Source: Procambarus clarkii
Lineage: Eukaryota > Arthropoda > Malacostraca > Decapoda > Cambaridae
Reading direction: 5' to 3'
DNA: 64,000 bases
Assembly: GCF_040958095.1 (NCBI RefSeq)
Contig: NC_091160.1
Span: 34,737,385-34,801,384 of the forward strand
Of this stretch, positions 43,301-51,295 are shown in pieces; the first letter of the stretch is position 1, and each line of letters opens with the position of its first letter. A program made the translations under genes and the position numbers. Under the pieces are notes generated by a model. That model made no database searches. It was not told the DNA's origin and saw nothing but the letters and a program-made list of their open reading frames with translations.

Positions 43301-44560
43301 CACTTTGTCAGTTAACATTTCATGATCTAAGACCTTGTTCCTATCATCCTGACATACTAAGTAATGCACGCATGAACTGCTTCAACCCAGACTCACCACT
43401 AGAAGCCTTGGCTGAGAAACTGGAAACAGAATACTGGTAAGTTAATTTTATTACCATAGCCTATATATATAATACAGTACTACAGGCAGCCCTCGTTTTG
43501 TATCTTACGTACTCTTATAGTAACCCTGTGTCAAACCGAACTCGTCCAAATCAGTTTTAAAAGGCACTGTGTAGGATAAATTCATTACATTTCAGGCACT
43601 TGAATAAAAAAACAATTGTTAACAAAAGATTCAGATATTTAGTCGGTAACACTGAATACTTTCGCAACTTTCCAGCCACAAATATGATTAATAATGAAGT
43701 TGAGATTGCTTGGGATGTGCAGTGACTATGCAAAAGTATAATCCAAATATTTACAAAAAAAATTAATGTGGGGAAAACTGCTCAGTCAATTATCACTTTA
43801 CTTTTTTTCAAACTTGATACGAAGGTGATTACTGTGTGATGTATCGCTTAAACTGCATTATCCAACAGGGTGTAAAACGTGGGCTGCATGTACTTGTTCA
43901 TAGTTAAAAGTACAGTATTAGTCTTCTTTTGTTTGTATGCTGATGCCTCCATTTTCCATAAAAGTAGGAAAAGGGGTAATGATTGTGATAAAATAATGGT
44001 TTGAATATACTGTATATATATGTATATATCACGAAAATAAACACATGATTAAAAATGTGACAGTGTCAGACCACGGAGGAAAATTGAAACAGGAATTTCC
44101 TTAAGTACTTTTGTATATTAATACATCTTCAGAAGGAGTCTGAAGATGTATTAATATACGAAAGTACTTAAGGAAATTCCTGTTTCAATTTTCCTCCGTG
44201 GTCTGGCACTTGTCATACTGTATATATATGTATATATACACAATATAAACATGTGAAAATTATGTAGTGGTGCTCTATGTTGCAGTACATCAAAGCATCC
44301 AAAATTATAACATTTCTTTATCTATTTACAGGGAGTATGTGGGTATCATATCTTCAGTCTTCCCTAGCAAAACATCTGTAGCTCTTCCATCGCCTTATGA
44401 GTCAGGTTCTACCTGTGCTGTTCATGGGGTTACACAAGACATAGATCTAGAGGCCTTTTGTTCTCAGGCGTCTCAGTGTAGTAGTCTTGGTAATAACCGT
44501 AGGTACTCATCTTCTCCGGGTAGTAGAGCAGACTCTCATGACTCGCATGACTCGTGCTAG
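23518..44560 (+). CDS. Large unassigned protein with MBD-like domain (13 exons, ~2052 aa)
   Basis: Thirteen exons (listed separately) join with consistent phases into 6159 nt, exactly divisible by three. Residues 1-250 form a mostly helical region that faintly resembles the N-terminus of Lines/LINS proteins; this is by eye and low confidence. Residues 249-1046 are one low-complexity Ser/Asn/Lys/Glu-rich exon ending in a basic Lys/Arg patch. Residues ~1053-1115 match the MBD fold: Pro-Arg-Gly-Trp, an Asp-Val, Ser-Pro-Asp-Gly-Lys and a Lys-Lys-Tyr-Phe-Glu helix. The Arg of the usual FRSK finger is replaced (LICPKK), so classical methyl-CpG reading is doubtful. Residues 1127-1977 are again disordered, with Cys/His clusters at ~1873-1947. 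A nuclear chromatin role is inferred. Start chosen because an in-frame TAA lies 12 nt upstream. Confidence 0.82.
23568..24912 (+). other. MBD-like gene intron 1
   Basis: AT-rich and contains a decayed reverse transcriptase fragment. Confidence 0.7.
24370..24680 (+). pseudogene. Decayed non-LTR reverse transcriptase fragment
   Basis: A segment translating to Gly-Val-Leu-Gln-Gly-Ser-Ile-Leu-Gly-Pro-Val-Leu-Phe corresponds to the conserved PQGS...LGP block of LINE reverse transcriptases. It is followed by remnants of the DD block and of the LFN(I/V)EKCK region. It has many stops and is too diverged from LINE family 1 to be the same family. Confidence 0.6.
24913..25033 (+). CDS. MBD-like gene exon 2
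   Basis: Residues ~17-57; helical, with RWVIVRTVRELLKSLP. The acceptor is tttttgcag and the donor cag|gttagt. Confidence 0.82.
25612..25698. repeat. Interspersed repeat fragment (cctggaccattatcaag)
   Basis: Shares gaccaaacc...gaagatgacga...cctggaccattatcaagt with the inverted copies at 33960-34100 and, in part, with the hairpin at 46401-46468. Confidence 0.6.
26439..27454. mobile_element. TTAA-flanked piggyBac-like MITE with internal repeats, copy 1
   Basis: Begins TTAACACTTTCGCGCTCC and ends with the inverted form CGCGAAAGTGTTAA. The TTAA at both ends is the piggyBac target signature (family knowledge). The interior is a set of diverged units containing ggtatcattgtgttcgcaat with spacing of roughly 170-190 bp. 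No transposase ORF. A second element in the opposite orientation of repeats is at 34950-36033. Confidence 0.75.
27616..27692 (+). CDS. MBD-like gene exon 3
   Basis: Residues ~58-83, with helix EALISMSIHFLKLIVIAS. The acceptor is atttacag and the donor tcaag|gtatga. Confidence 0.85.
27693..28595 (+). other. MBD-like gene intron 3
   Basis: AT-rich, with a perfect hairpin at 27987-28019 and a short (att)n run near 28477. Confidence 0.65.
27987..28019. repeat. Perfect 15-bp hairpin
   Basis: The arm cgccaacacaccagc pairs with gctggtgtgttggcg across a 3-nt loop. It is intronic and not followed by a T-run, so it is not a terminator. Confidence 0.85.
28596..28666 (+). CDS. MBD-like gene exon 4
   Basis: Residues ~83-107 (VKYVKLVESALEDDLKLLHG). 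The acceptor is atcttaacag and the donor ttgg|gtaaga. Confidence 0.85.
28849..28970. repeat. Tandem duplication of the exon 5 splice acceptor
   Basis: About five units of tcttggactttccccctaggtaatg precede exon 5. Each carries its own polypyrimidine tract and CTAG or near-CTAG followed by gtaat, as at the real acceptor. Confidence 0.85.
28971..29082 (+). CDS. MBD-like gene exon 5
   Basis: Residues ~107-144 (GNQGKLIAMVALRAGAIITE). The acceptor is cccccctag and the donor gccag|gtatgt. This is the segment most like Lines proteins by eye. Confidence 0.83.
29083..29800 (+). other. MBD-like gene intron 5
   Basis: AT-rich, with a short duplicated tctctgaaattcct near 29250-29290. No element recognised. 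Confidence 0.6.
29801..29973 (+). CDS. MBD-like gene exon 6
   Basis: Residues ~144-202 (SEEDVWWSILLFRLWLLSC). The acceptor is actccacag, with a weak polypyrimidine tract. The alternative acceptor 15 nt upstream would give an immediate in-frame TGA, so it was rejected. The donor is ctcg|gtttgt. Confidence 0.78.
30980..31260 (+). mobile_element. tRNA-derived SINE, family D
   Basis: The tRNA-like head (ccgtggcacagtggtatgcc, then cctgggttcatatcctgg as B-box) leads to a body and a 3' end (cgaaacactatgcatgctagtggcttta). That 3' end matches the 3' end of LINE family 1 (about 23200 and 55365). A short A-rich tail (ataaataaaataaaat) follows. Confidence 0.75.
31395..31612 (-). mobile_element. tRNA-derived SINE, family C copy 2
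   Basis: Minus-strand copy homologous to 21100-21320, with the same ggttgggcgtg...cacctgttcacc...ggtacc order. The B-box is degraded (cgggttcgagtcatgg). Confidence 0.65.
31805..31905 (-). mobile_element. SINE family B 3' fragment, nested
   Basis: The reverse complement of gtgccaagccattacgac...ggatttgggatggga matches the body of the SINE copies at 4890 and 56640. Confidence 0.65.
32130..32270 (-). mobile_element. LINE family 2 tail, nested
   Basis: The minus strand encodes a tail like LPASCPRRSH, as in the copies at 46660 and 51230. It is inserted inside the LINE 1 remnant. Confidence 0.6.
32371..32621. mobile_element. Small TTAA-flanked MITE
   Basis: Starts TTAACCCCCGCACTGCGCACC and ends gcgtagtacaatggttaa. 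The ends are imperfect inverted repeats bounded by TTAA. It contains a poly-A run near 32550-32572. Confidence 0.5.
32941..33139 (+). mobile_element. SINE family A, 5'-truncated copy
   Basis: Begins at the B-box (gccgggttcgatcccggg) and continues to the cctcaagataacctcaagataa tail. Confidence 0.8.
33295..33368 (+). CDS. MBD-like gene exon 7
   Basis: Residues ~202-226 (STKVKNIATKSLLNVPMNRLVK). The acceptor is ttttcacag and the donor taag|gtaatg. Confidence 0.83.
33985..34095. repeat. Inverted repeat of the cctggaccattatcaag element
   Basis: gacgacgtttcagtccgttc...gaccattatcaagtcg faces its complement cttgataatggtccagg...aacgtcgtcgtc. This gives a foldback with a ~25-nt centre. Confidence 0.75.
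34950..36033. mobile_element. TTAA-flanked piggyBac-like MITE with internal repeats, copy 2
   Basis: Ends are TTAACACTTTCGCGC and GCGCGAAAGTGTTAA. The interior holds at least five diverged units around gtagagaattttattgcgaacacattggtac, the reverse complement of the units in copy 1. No transposase is present. The GC-rich ends contrast with the AT-rich core. Confidence 0.77.
36096..36161 (+). CDS. MBD-like gene exon 8
   Basis: Residues 227-248 (MAPESLLSMDPDVEQSPP...). Phase 0 at both ends. The acceptor is tctcccag and the donor taaa|gtatgt. Confidence 0.82.
36421..38812 (+). CDS. MBD-like gene exon 9 (giant exon)
   Basis: Residues 249-1046. It opens with a helix (EFKVLNNVLKTTIHQLKAI), then low-complexity hydrophilic sequence, and ends with a Lys/Arg-rich patch (KKPKHFSSWKAINS..., KKWKR) that could be nuclear-localising or DNA-binding. 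The donor is aaaag|gtaaat. Reading through the donor would add eight residues and stop at 38838, a possible short isoform lacking the MBD-like domain. Confidence 0.88.
38813..39554 (+). other. MBD-like gene intron 9
   Basis: AT-rich, with a LINE family 2 tail fragment on the minus strand near 39370-39440. Confidence 0.6.
39555..39661 (+). CDS. MBD-like gene exon 10 (first half of MBD-like fold)
   Basis: Residues 1046-1081, with YVPRGWKRVIEPRLTRTSKG then TDVK. This aligns with the first strands and loop of MBDs (LPxGWxR...DV). The donor is taag|gtgaaa. Confidence 0.83.
39662..40128 (+). other. MBD-like gene intron 10
   Basis: Nothing recognisable beyond a short inverted duplication of acatacatatgtcat near 39884-39913. 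Confidence 0.55.
40129..40264 (+). CDS. MBD-like gene exon 11 (second half of MBD-like fold)
   Basis: Residues 1082-1127, with ACSPDGKTLICPKKLKKYFE. It matches the SP(D/Q)GK hairpin and helix of MBDs. The acceptor is tctcttcag and the donor aaag|gtaaga. Confidence 0.83.
40265..40885 (+). other. MBD-like gene intron 11
   Basis: Contains the 3'-truncated SINE family A copy; otherwise unremarkable. Confidence 0.65.
40621..40747 (+). mobile_element. SINE family A, 3'-truncated copy
   Basis: The head (gccggtcggccgagcagac) with B-box (gggttcgatcccagg) is intact. It stops abruptly after tagcagtaaaa. Confidence 0.8.
40886..43436 (+). CDS. MBD-like gene exon 12 (giant exon)
   Basis: Residues 1127-1977, largely hydrophilic. 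A more ordered stretch lies at about 1620-1685 (EVRVLSKEDGEKFALIPLAP, then ELRYYKRLPHHTDHSFLI). Near the end are C1873-x5-C1879, C1889-x4-C1894-x12-C1907-x2-H1910 and C1931-x2-C1934-x9-C1944-x2-H1947. These have possible zinc-binding spacing, and the middle one recalls the C3H half-motif of KANSL2/INO80D-type fingers. Confidence 0.88.
43437..44331 (+). other. MBD-like gene intron 12
   Basis: AT-rich, with a long perfect-type hairpin at 44058-44215. Confidence 0.65.
44058..44215. repeat. Long foldback hairpin
   Basis: Arms of about 76 bp (ccacggaggaaaattgaaac...) pair almost perfectly around a 5-nt centre (aggag). One mismatch occurs in the main stem and a few at the base. (ta)n sequence flanks both sides. 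Confidence 0.9.
44332..44560 (+). CDS. MBD-like gene exon 13 (last)
   Basis: Residues 1977-2052, ending in a Ser/Arg/His-rich tail (SRADSHDSHDSC) and TAG. The acceptor is tatttacag. Confidence 0.83.
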
Positions 44561-46600
44561 AGTGCTCAGCAAGCTGGTGCTTGTCTTTAATGAACTAATA
44601 ATTATTAGGGATTGTAATTTTAGTTCATTTCCATCAAGCTCTTAATGGAAAGGTTTCAGTATCACTTCAGAAAAATCCAAGGCTACTTCAAGCCAGTTGT
44701 GTATGAAGGCAGAATGACAGAAAATTGTTTCCATTTTCTTTTCAATCAGAGCAGAAATATATAGTCTAAAAAGTTCACCAAAATCCAATTATTTCATCTG
44801 AAAAAATTTCAGACTAATATTTACTTGCTGGTAATACCAAACTTGGGCAGGTAAAATCTAGTTTCGCACCATGGGCATCCCCTTACCATTGACACAGAAG
44901 CCATGAAGTTATTGCAACTAAATGTAATTCACACCCATGATCATCTCTTGCTGGGTGACCCTGCCCATTATTCACTGTCAAGCATGTTCTCAAAGCCTGT
45001 ACAGTATGAGAGGTACTTCAAAATGTGAGAGAGAGATGAGCTCCTTGGTTCCTTCCTGCCATATTACTGAATTAAGATAAGAACATCAGCTGTTTAATTC
45101 ATTGACTTAAGGATATCAAGTATTTTCATCACCTTATCACCTTCAATACCACCTTGAACTTGCATATTCCATGATTAACAGTCCTTGACTTTCCGTGTCA
45201 CTTAGACGGTAACAAGGTCCTCCCGGTACCAGTACTAGGCTTCAAACCTGCACTCGATCATGCCTCTTTATCTTATGTACTTGTCGGTACTGTATCCAGA
45301 AGCCTGAAGCTGGTGAAGCATCCTGATATTTTCTTTTGACAAGTTTTTTCGTGATCATTATAAATTTTAACACAGCCTTAGTTTTAATGCTTTTTGATAG
45401 AGAAATGTATAGTCAGTGGTGCAGTAGAGGTAAATAGAAAAAGTTAGTGAACAGTAATATACGATGAAGCAACTTATGGATAGAAAAGTTTGTTAAAACA
45501 AAAAACTTGTTTTCTTCATATAAAATAGTAAGAAGTGATCAATGGAATATAGAGTGGCTTTCTTTATCATTGGTGCAATATAAAAATAATTTAAGATTTG
45601 CCAGTCATTTACACGGTAAGAAATGATATTCATATATATTCTTAATGTAATGCAACATTTTGCTATGTTAAGCGTTTCTTAAAAAAAGAAAAAGTGACAT
45701 TGTTATAAAGATAATTTGACAAACTCACTAAGAGTATAGACCCGTACAGTTCTATATACAGTATGTTTACATACAATGACTTCAGAGATTAACTCTAACA
45801 TTGTAATATTTCTCTATGAATTGTCATTGTGTGTGTGCCATTGGGGTATTGTTTACACTAATGTAATTACACTATGTAATGTGACAAATACACAGCGTGA
45901 AAGAGAACAGTGGAAGGTGTTGTGAATGCTTGGAGCTAGTGAAATGCTGTTTAAGTTAGATATACTGTATTGTGGTGAGTTTTTAGGGTATCAGATTTCA
46001 GTTGTAAGAGTTAAGGATGTAATGGGTAACTGACTTAATATTGATGGAGGATTAGGTACACATTTTGTAATGTTCAAATGGGTTCCTCTGAATATGGGTT
46101 TAAGTGTTAGGTCAAAGAGTATTATAGAAAAGGATGAGACCTTAGCATTGGTATAGATGGAGTTTATAAAGGATCAAGGGTTTAATAGGATAATTTAAAA
46201 TTCTATTGATTTGTGTAAGTGTATGTGTGAAATCAGGGTAATGGAGAAGTGCTAGTCGTTAAATGATATGCCTACAGGGTGCAGATGTTCCCTTCTATAC
46301 TGAAAGGAAATGCTGGTGTGGCACAATTTTAAAGAAGCATTCGAACAGTTGAAATGGAAAATATAGAATAAGGAGATAGTTACAATAACATGGCTGAAAA
46401 ATGTTGACCAAACCACACACTAGAAAGTGAAGTCCCTTTCACTTTCTAGTGTGTGGTTTGGTCAACATATAGAATAAGGAATGAGAATGTTCATGAAAGA
46501 TGTGGGATGTAGTGCGGCTGATACATTGTTGTGGAAGCTTTTTTTTTGTGTTGTGGTGGTGGTCCCATTTTTATGGTGGTGATACCTGGTGTGTTGAAAG
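44561..46600. other. 3' UTR or intergenic stretch
   Basis: AT-rich and presumably begins with the 3' UTR of the MBD-like gene. No clear polyadenylation signal was picked out. Contains one hairpin at 46401-46468. No further exon seen. Confidence 0.5.
46401..46468. repeat. Perfect 31-bp hairpin
   Basis: The arm atgttgaccaaaccacacac...gtgaa pairs with its exact complement across a 6-nt loop. The arm shares gaccaaaccacacac with the interspersed repeat seen at 25612 and 33960. Confidence 0.88.
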
Positions 46601-46629
46601 TAATATGAAACATATTACTTTCTACTAGA

Positions 46630-47160
46630 AAGTAATGTTTACCCGAGAGCCACTAACAGTAGTGGCCTCGATGAAGACAGTAAGCCAGCGGCTTGTCGAA
46701 GGTTCCCCTAATTTACCTTGATGATCTTTTCCAGCTGTACTTTAAAACCCAATAGAGTTTTGGCATTAATGGCTTTGGCGGGTAGGTGGTTCCATAGGTT
46801 AATAACCTTGTGGCTAAAAAAAAGCATCTCCTGTTTTCAGTCCTAAAGAATACATCTAATGTGTAGATGTAGAAAGTAATATGAAACATGACAAGAACAC
46901 TTGTGATCCTGTGAAGTGTCTTTAACCGTCTTCTCCTACGATACAGTTCCATCTCCTGAGAACAGGAGATGTTTTTCACCCACAGGGTTATTAACCCATG
47001 TAACTGCTTACCTGTCGAAGCTGTAACTGCCAAAACGAGTGTTGAGTTTTAAAATATACCTAGAAAAGATCAAGGCAAATGGGGGGGACCTCCGACAAAC
47101 TGCCGGCTTCTTGTCCTCATCGAGGTCACTAGGGTTGGTGGCCCTCAGGTAAATCAGTTA
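46630..47160. mobile_element. Two LINE family 2 tails in opposite orientation
   Basis: About 46640-46860 carries the tail on the minus strand, and about 46890-47145 carries it on the plus strand (encoding a tail rich in DKLPASCPHRGH-like residues). The halves share cacagggttattaacc and its complement. Confidence 0.65.
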
Positions 47161-47650
47161 AATCTCTGACCGAGTGACTCCACCCCATGTGAAAATAAGT
47201 TTTTAGTTAAGTTCATTTATTATGCAGCCCCCATACCCATCCTGTGGAAATAAGAAATGAGTAATGTTGATTTTTATTCACACAATTGATGTACTTTATC
47301 ATAAATTATACACTCATGAATTTGGTCATTGGCAATTTTAGTACAGTATTACATTTTATCAGCTGTTAACCCTTTTTATGTCTGCAAATATTTTAGTGAA
47401 CTACAGTGTGTACTTGTCTTGAATCTAGAGAGACTATGTTACAGGCACTTAGAAATTTTGTAGGGAGTTAATCAGATAAGAATTTTGAATTATAACCATT
47501 GGACATGAATGTTATATCTGGTGTTTAAATATTGCAACATATAGCAACATTTAACATCAGATACAGTACAGTTAAAATTGTGAATGTATTGTAGCCTTGA
47601 GCTGAGGGAATGTTGGGTTATTATTCACTCTACTCGCATCTTTATTAGCC
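47161..47650. other. Intergenic stretch
   Basis: Starts with an agttcatttattatgcagccccc fragment also seen near 34381 and, inverted, near 21440. No exon otherwise. Confidence 0.4.
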
Positions 47651-47687
47651 ATGACTGCAAGCTGTGATCTAGACATGCATGCTGACG
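47651..47687 (+). CDS. Candidate alternative first exon, glycosyltransferase-like gene
   Basis: ATG with MTASCDLDMHAD and the donor gacg|gtaagc. Joins in phase to 47882-47958. Confidence 0.3.
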
Positions 47688-47881
47688 GTAAGCTCTTTGA
47701 TGACGTTTTTGTTTCAATTCAAATTACAGTATTTTATTTCATTACATTATTGAATTAATAGTTGTACATGTTGAACATTTTGTGTAGAATTTGAAGTTTT
47801 TCTGCAATGCAGTTGATTTACCTGAAATTTAATGTCCATAGTGACATGCTATACGGGTGGCTTGAAGTCATTTTATTGCAG

Positions 47882-47958
47882 GTTGCACAAAGTGCTTAAT
47901 GTCGGCAATTACAGTTGCCGTGCTGGTGTTTGTCAGCGGCACTGATGTTCTGCACTTG
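47882..47958 (+). CDS. Candidate hydrophobic exon (alternative N-terminus)
   Basis: Encodes GCTKCLMSAITVAVLVFVSG then TDVLHL. The acceptor is tattgcag and the donor acttg|gtatgc. It ends in phase 0, compatible with direct splicing to 55588, where it would give an alternative membrane anchor. Confidence 0.35.
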
Positions 47959-49080
47959 GTATGCTTGAAGATTGTAGACTTTGGTTTGTTTCAACTATCT
48001 AGGTTTACTGTGTGAATTTTGTGGTTGCTGTATAATCTTTTATCTGTTATTGACATTCTTATTACACTGTTGTGATAACACATATTGACTGCACAAGTCA
48101 TGCACTTGTTTGGACATTCCATTATATAGTGTCATGAACTTATTTTGACTTTCCATATTACATAAGAATACACGAAACTGTAGGCAGCCTGTTGGCCCCA
48201 TACAAGGTAGCTAATATAAATAGCCCACCAATCTTGCTCAAATTGTACATAGGTCAAACCTAAACTTGAAACAATCCAGAGATCCCATGTGTATTATGTT
48301 ACATGGTAATTTGTTCCATAATTTAGTGTTGTTGCATACACTTTTATTTATATAGTTTCTATACTACAATATTGTCATGTGCTCTATTTTGTGTGACTCT
48401 TGAACTGATGTAGTTTAAACTCAGTTAATGTATCGCTTATAATTTAACTTTTTTTTTTTTTTCCCCAGAATGTCAAATTAACCGTAATTAATTTTTTAAG
48501 AATAATTTGGCTGGTTAAAGCAAGTTAGAAAGTCAGGTTTCTTTTATTTATGATTATAAGTATATGTTGCAGTACTGTTACTACAAGAGATGTGTGCTAG
48601 ATGTGTTAAGGTAGAAATCTCTGTGAAGACTTTTAACACATGTTTTTTATTGGTGCTAGGCATATAGTTCACTGTTGAAATGAAATCTTTGATGTGAATG
48701 AAAGCTCAAATGACTCACATTGACTAGATTTTTCACTTTGACTAAAATATATATATACAGTATACAGATAAAGTATCCATATATGCATTTATAAATAGCT
48801 ACTAAAGATTTACACTGTAGATGAAAGATTTTTTTTTAATACATTTAATCATATTTACACAATTTGATTGTCTTACTATGTAAACAATATGTATGTAGTT
48901 AGGTTACTTTAAGCAAAAGTATGTACATGTGCTTGAGATGACTGATTTCTTATTTTTGTAATTTTTTGCCAATTTATGAATTATTTGCAATTACTATTAT
49001 TTTGTTACTTTATCCCGCTTTTAATTTTTCTCCTTCCATTTTATTTTATCTCTGGCTTCTCTCTCTTGTTCTTATTTCAG
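47959..49080. other. Intronic or intergenic AT-rich stretch
   Basis: Nothing recognised. Confidence 0.4.
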
Positions 49081-49345
49081 CTTCCTCCTGTTCCTGATTA
49101 CCTACCTACCTACTTACCTACCTCCTCCTCCTCCCTTTACCTACCTCCTCCTCTTCCTCCCTTAGCCTACCACCACCACCTCCTCCCTTTGCCTACCTCC
49201 TGTTCCTCCTCCTTTTTCCCTTTGCCTACCTCCTGTTCCTTCTCCCTTTTCCCTTTGCCTACCTCCTGTTCCTCCTCCCTTTTCCCTTTGTCTACCTCCT
49301 GTTCCTCCTCTCTTTGCCTACGTCCTCCCTTTGCCTTGTATTGTT
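49081..49345. repeat. Pyrimidine-rich minisatellite
   Basis: Units of about 27 bp (ctttgcctacctcctgttcctcctccc) preceded by ctacctac runs. An open frame here is compositional. Confidence 0.8.
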
Positions 49346-49990
49346 GTACAAGAGTGTGTGTGTGTGTGTGTTCCAGCAAGATGTGCAAGTGATCCATTTT
49401 TGCCACGTCACATACATGCAGTCGGGATGTGAGCACACACATCCAAGTTTAATTTGACTAAGAAAGTGTCAGTTTGTTTTATTCGACAAGCACTCTTGTT
49501 AGTTTTTTCCCTTATTGTTATGATTTTATATATTTTGCTTGAATATATTATACAATCACAATAAACTCCAGGAATTAATTTATTCCATTAAACCCAAACT
49601 TGAGCTATAATTAGTTGCTTGATATAAAAATTGAAGTACTTGATATTAAACTTGTGTTTTATGAGCCTGTTGAACTTTTATTTATACTGTATTTTTCTTT
49701 GTTTAAAGTATCCTGAAGAAGGAGATTAATACTCTCTCCAACTAGTCTATTGCCAGGTCCTTACAGAAAGCACATTGTATGCTGGATACAGTTTATAACC
49801 ATAGAAAGATGGGCATTTTTAGATTTTCTCCAATGGTATACAGTATTTAGATGATTTTAATTATTGCCCTCATGGGAAGGGGTTGCTTTGATGAGGCGAA
49901 GTGGCTCTTGTGTGCCGTTTTCAGGCAGTTATGCTCTCTGCTCCCTGCTCTTCTCTGGTGTGTTGGTGTGTAACTAAACACACTTGCTGA
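49346..49990. other. Non-genic stretch
   Basis: AT-rich with a short (gt)n at 49355-49371. No exon seen. Confidence 0.4.
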
Positions 49991-50640
49991 TTACCTGCTT
50001 GATGGGGTTCTGGGAGTTCTTCTACTCCCCAAGCCCGGCCCGAGGCCAGACTTGACTTGTGAGAGTTTGGTCCACCAGGCTGTTGCTTGGAGCGGCCCGC
50101 AGGCCCACATATACCTGGTTGATGGGGTTCTGGGAGTTCTTCTACTCCCCAAGCCCGGCCCGAGGCCAGACTTGACTTGTGAGAGTTTGGTCCACCAGGC
50201 TGTTGCTTGGAGCGGCCCGCAGGCCCACATATACCTGGTTGATGGGGTTCTGGGAGTTCTTCTACTCCCCAAGCCCGGCCCGAGGCCAGACTTGACTTGT
50301 GAGAGTTTGGTCCATCAGCCTGTTGCTTGGAGCGGCCCGCAGGCCCACATATACCTGGTTGATGGGGTTCTGGGAGTTCTTCTACTCCCCAAGCCCGGCC
50401 CGAGGCCAGACTTGACTTGTGAGAGTTTGGTCCATCAGCCTGTTGCTTGGAGCGGCCCGCAGGCCCACATATACCTGGTTGATGGGGTTCTGGGAGTTCT
50501 TCTACTCCCCAAGCCCGGCCCGAGGCCAGACTTGACTTGTGAGAGTTTGGTCCATCAGCCTGTTGCTTGGAGCGGCCCGCAGACCCACATACCCACCACA
50601 GCCCGGTTGGTCTGGCACTCCTTGAAGAAAACAATCTAGT
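49991..50640. repeat. 120-bp tandem repeat, five near-identical units
   Basis: The unit (ctggttgatggggttctggg... to gcccgcaggcccacatata) repeats with a 120-bp period and only one or two substitutions (ccaccaggc versus ccatcagcc). It has open frames on both strands because 120 is divisible by three, and is GC-rich against an AT-rich background. The final unit continues into cccaccacagcccggttgg, probably the sequence of the parent interspersed element. Confidence 0.95.
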
Positions 50641-50870
50641 TTCCTTATGTATGAATCCCCACCCAGATGGGGTGCAAGATAGGAATTAATAAAGGGATCT
50701 TTGAATCAGCATGGGTGAACTATTCAAAATAGTGGTCTTCTCGGTTGAAAATGGGAAAGTGGTACTTTTGATGAGGTCCTGTCCGGGTCAACTTGCATGT
50801 TTCAGTTTCCCTCGTCACCCTCTGAACTGCATGACTGGCAAGCCATAATAGGGAAGAATCCTTGAGACCT
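50641..50870. other. Non-genic spacer
   Basis: Nothing recognised. Confidence 0.35.
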
Positions 50871-51090
50871 GGAACTTAAGAACAAGAGGTTGTAGATTTA
50901 AATTAACTAAACATAGCTGCCGAAGAAATATAAGAATTTACTTCTGCAAACGGTGGTAGACAGTTGGAACAAGTTGGGTGAGGTGGTGGTGGAGGCCAAA
51001 ACCGTCAGTAGTTTCAAAGCATTATATGACAGAGTGCTGGGTAGACAGGACACCACGAGCGTAGTTCTCATCCAGTAACTACACTTCGGT
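50871..51090 (+). pseudogene. LINE C-terminal fragment, family 3
   Basis: One frame reads VVDSWNKLGEVVVEAKTVSS followed by FKALYDRVLG and a stop near 51078. It resembles the C-terminus that follows LINE reverse transcriptases (xxWNxLPxxVV...SFK). The upstream part is decayed. Confidence 0.55.
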
Positions 51091-51099
51091 AATTACAAT

Positions 51100-51295
51100 G
51101 CAGGACTGAAAAAGGAGATGCTTTTACACCCACAGGGTTGTCAACCCACGGAACTTCCTACCCACTGAAGCCATACATGCCAAGACTTAAATTTTAGAAT
51201 CTGGCTGGAAAAAATCAGGTCAAATGGGGGGTGCCTTTGACAAGCCGCCGGCTTCTTGTCCTCATTGAGGCCACTAGTGTGTTAGTGGCCCTTCA
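51100..51295 (+). mobile_element. LINE family 2 tail
   Basis: Encodes HRVVNPRNFLPTEAIHAKT, then after a stop a DKPPASCPH tail. This is the best-preserved sense copy of the family in the window. Confidence 0.6.

Noticed and set aside
48976-49392. Exon starting at an acceptor near 49080 (LPPVPDYLPTYLPT...) extending the 47.8-kb exon
   Set aside because: Pyrimidine-rich repeat; no convincing donor, and direct splicing to 55588 is simpler.
49921-50639. ORFs of 237 (minus) and 195 (plus) codons over the 120-bp repeat
   Set aside because: Both strands are open because the unit is a multiple of three; no independent evidence for either protein.
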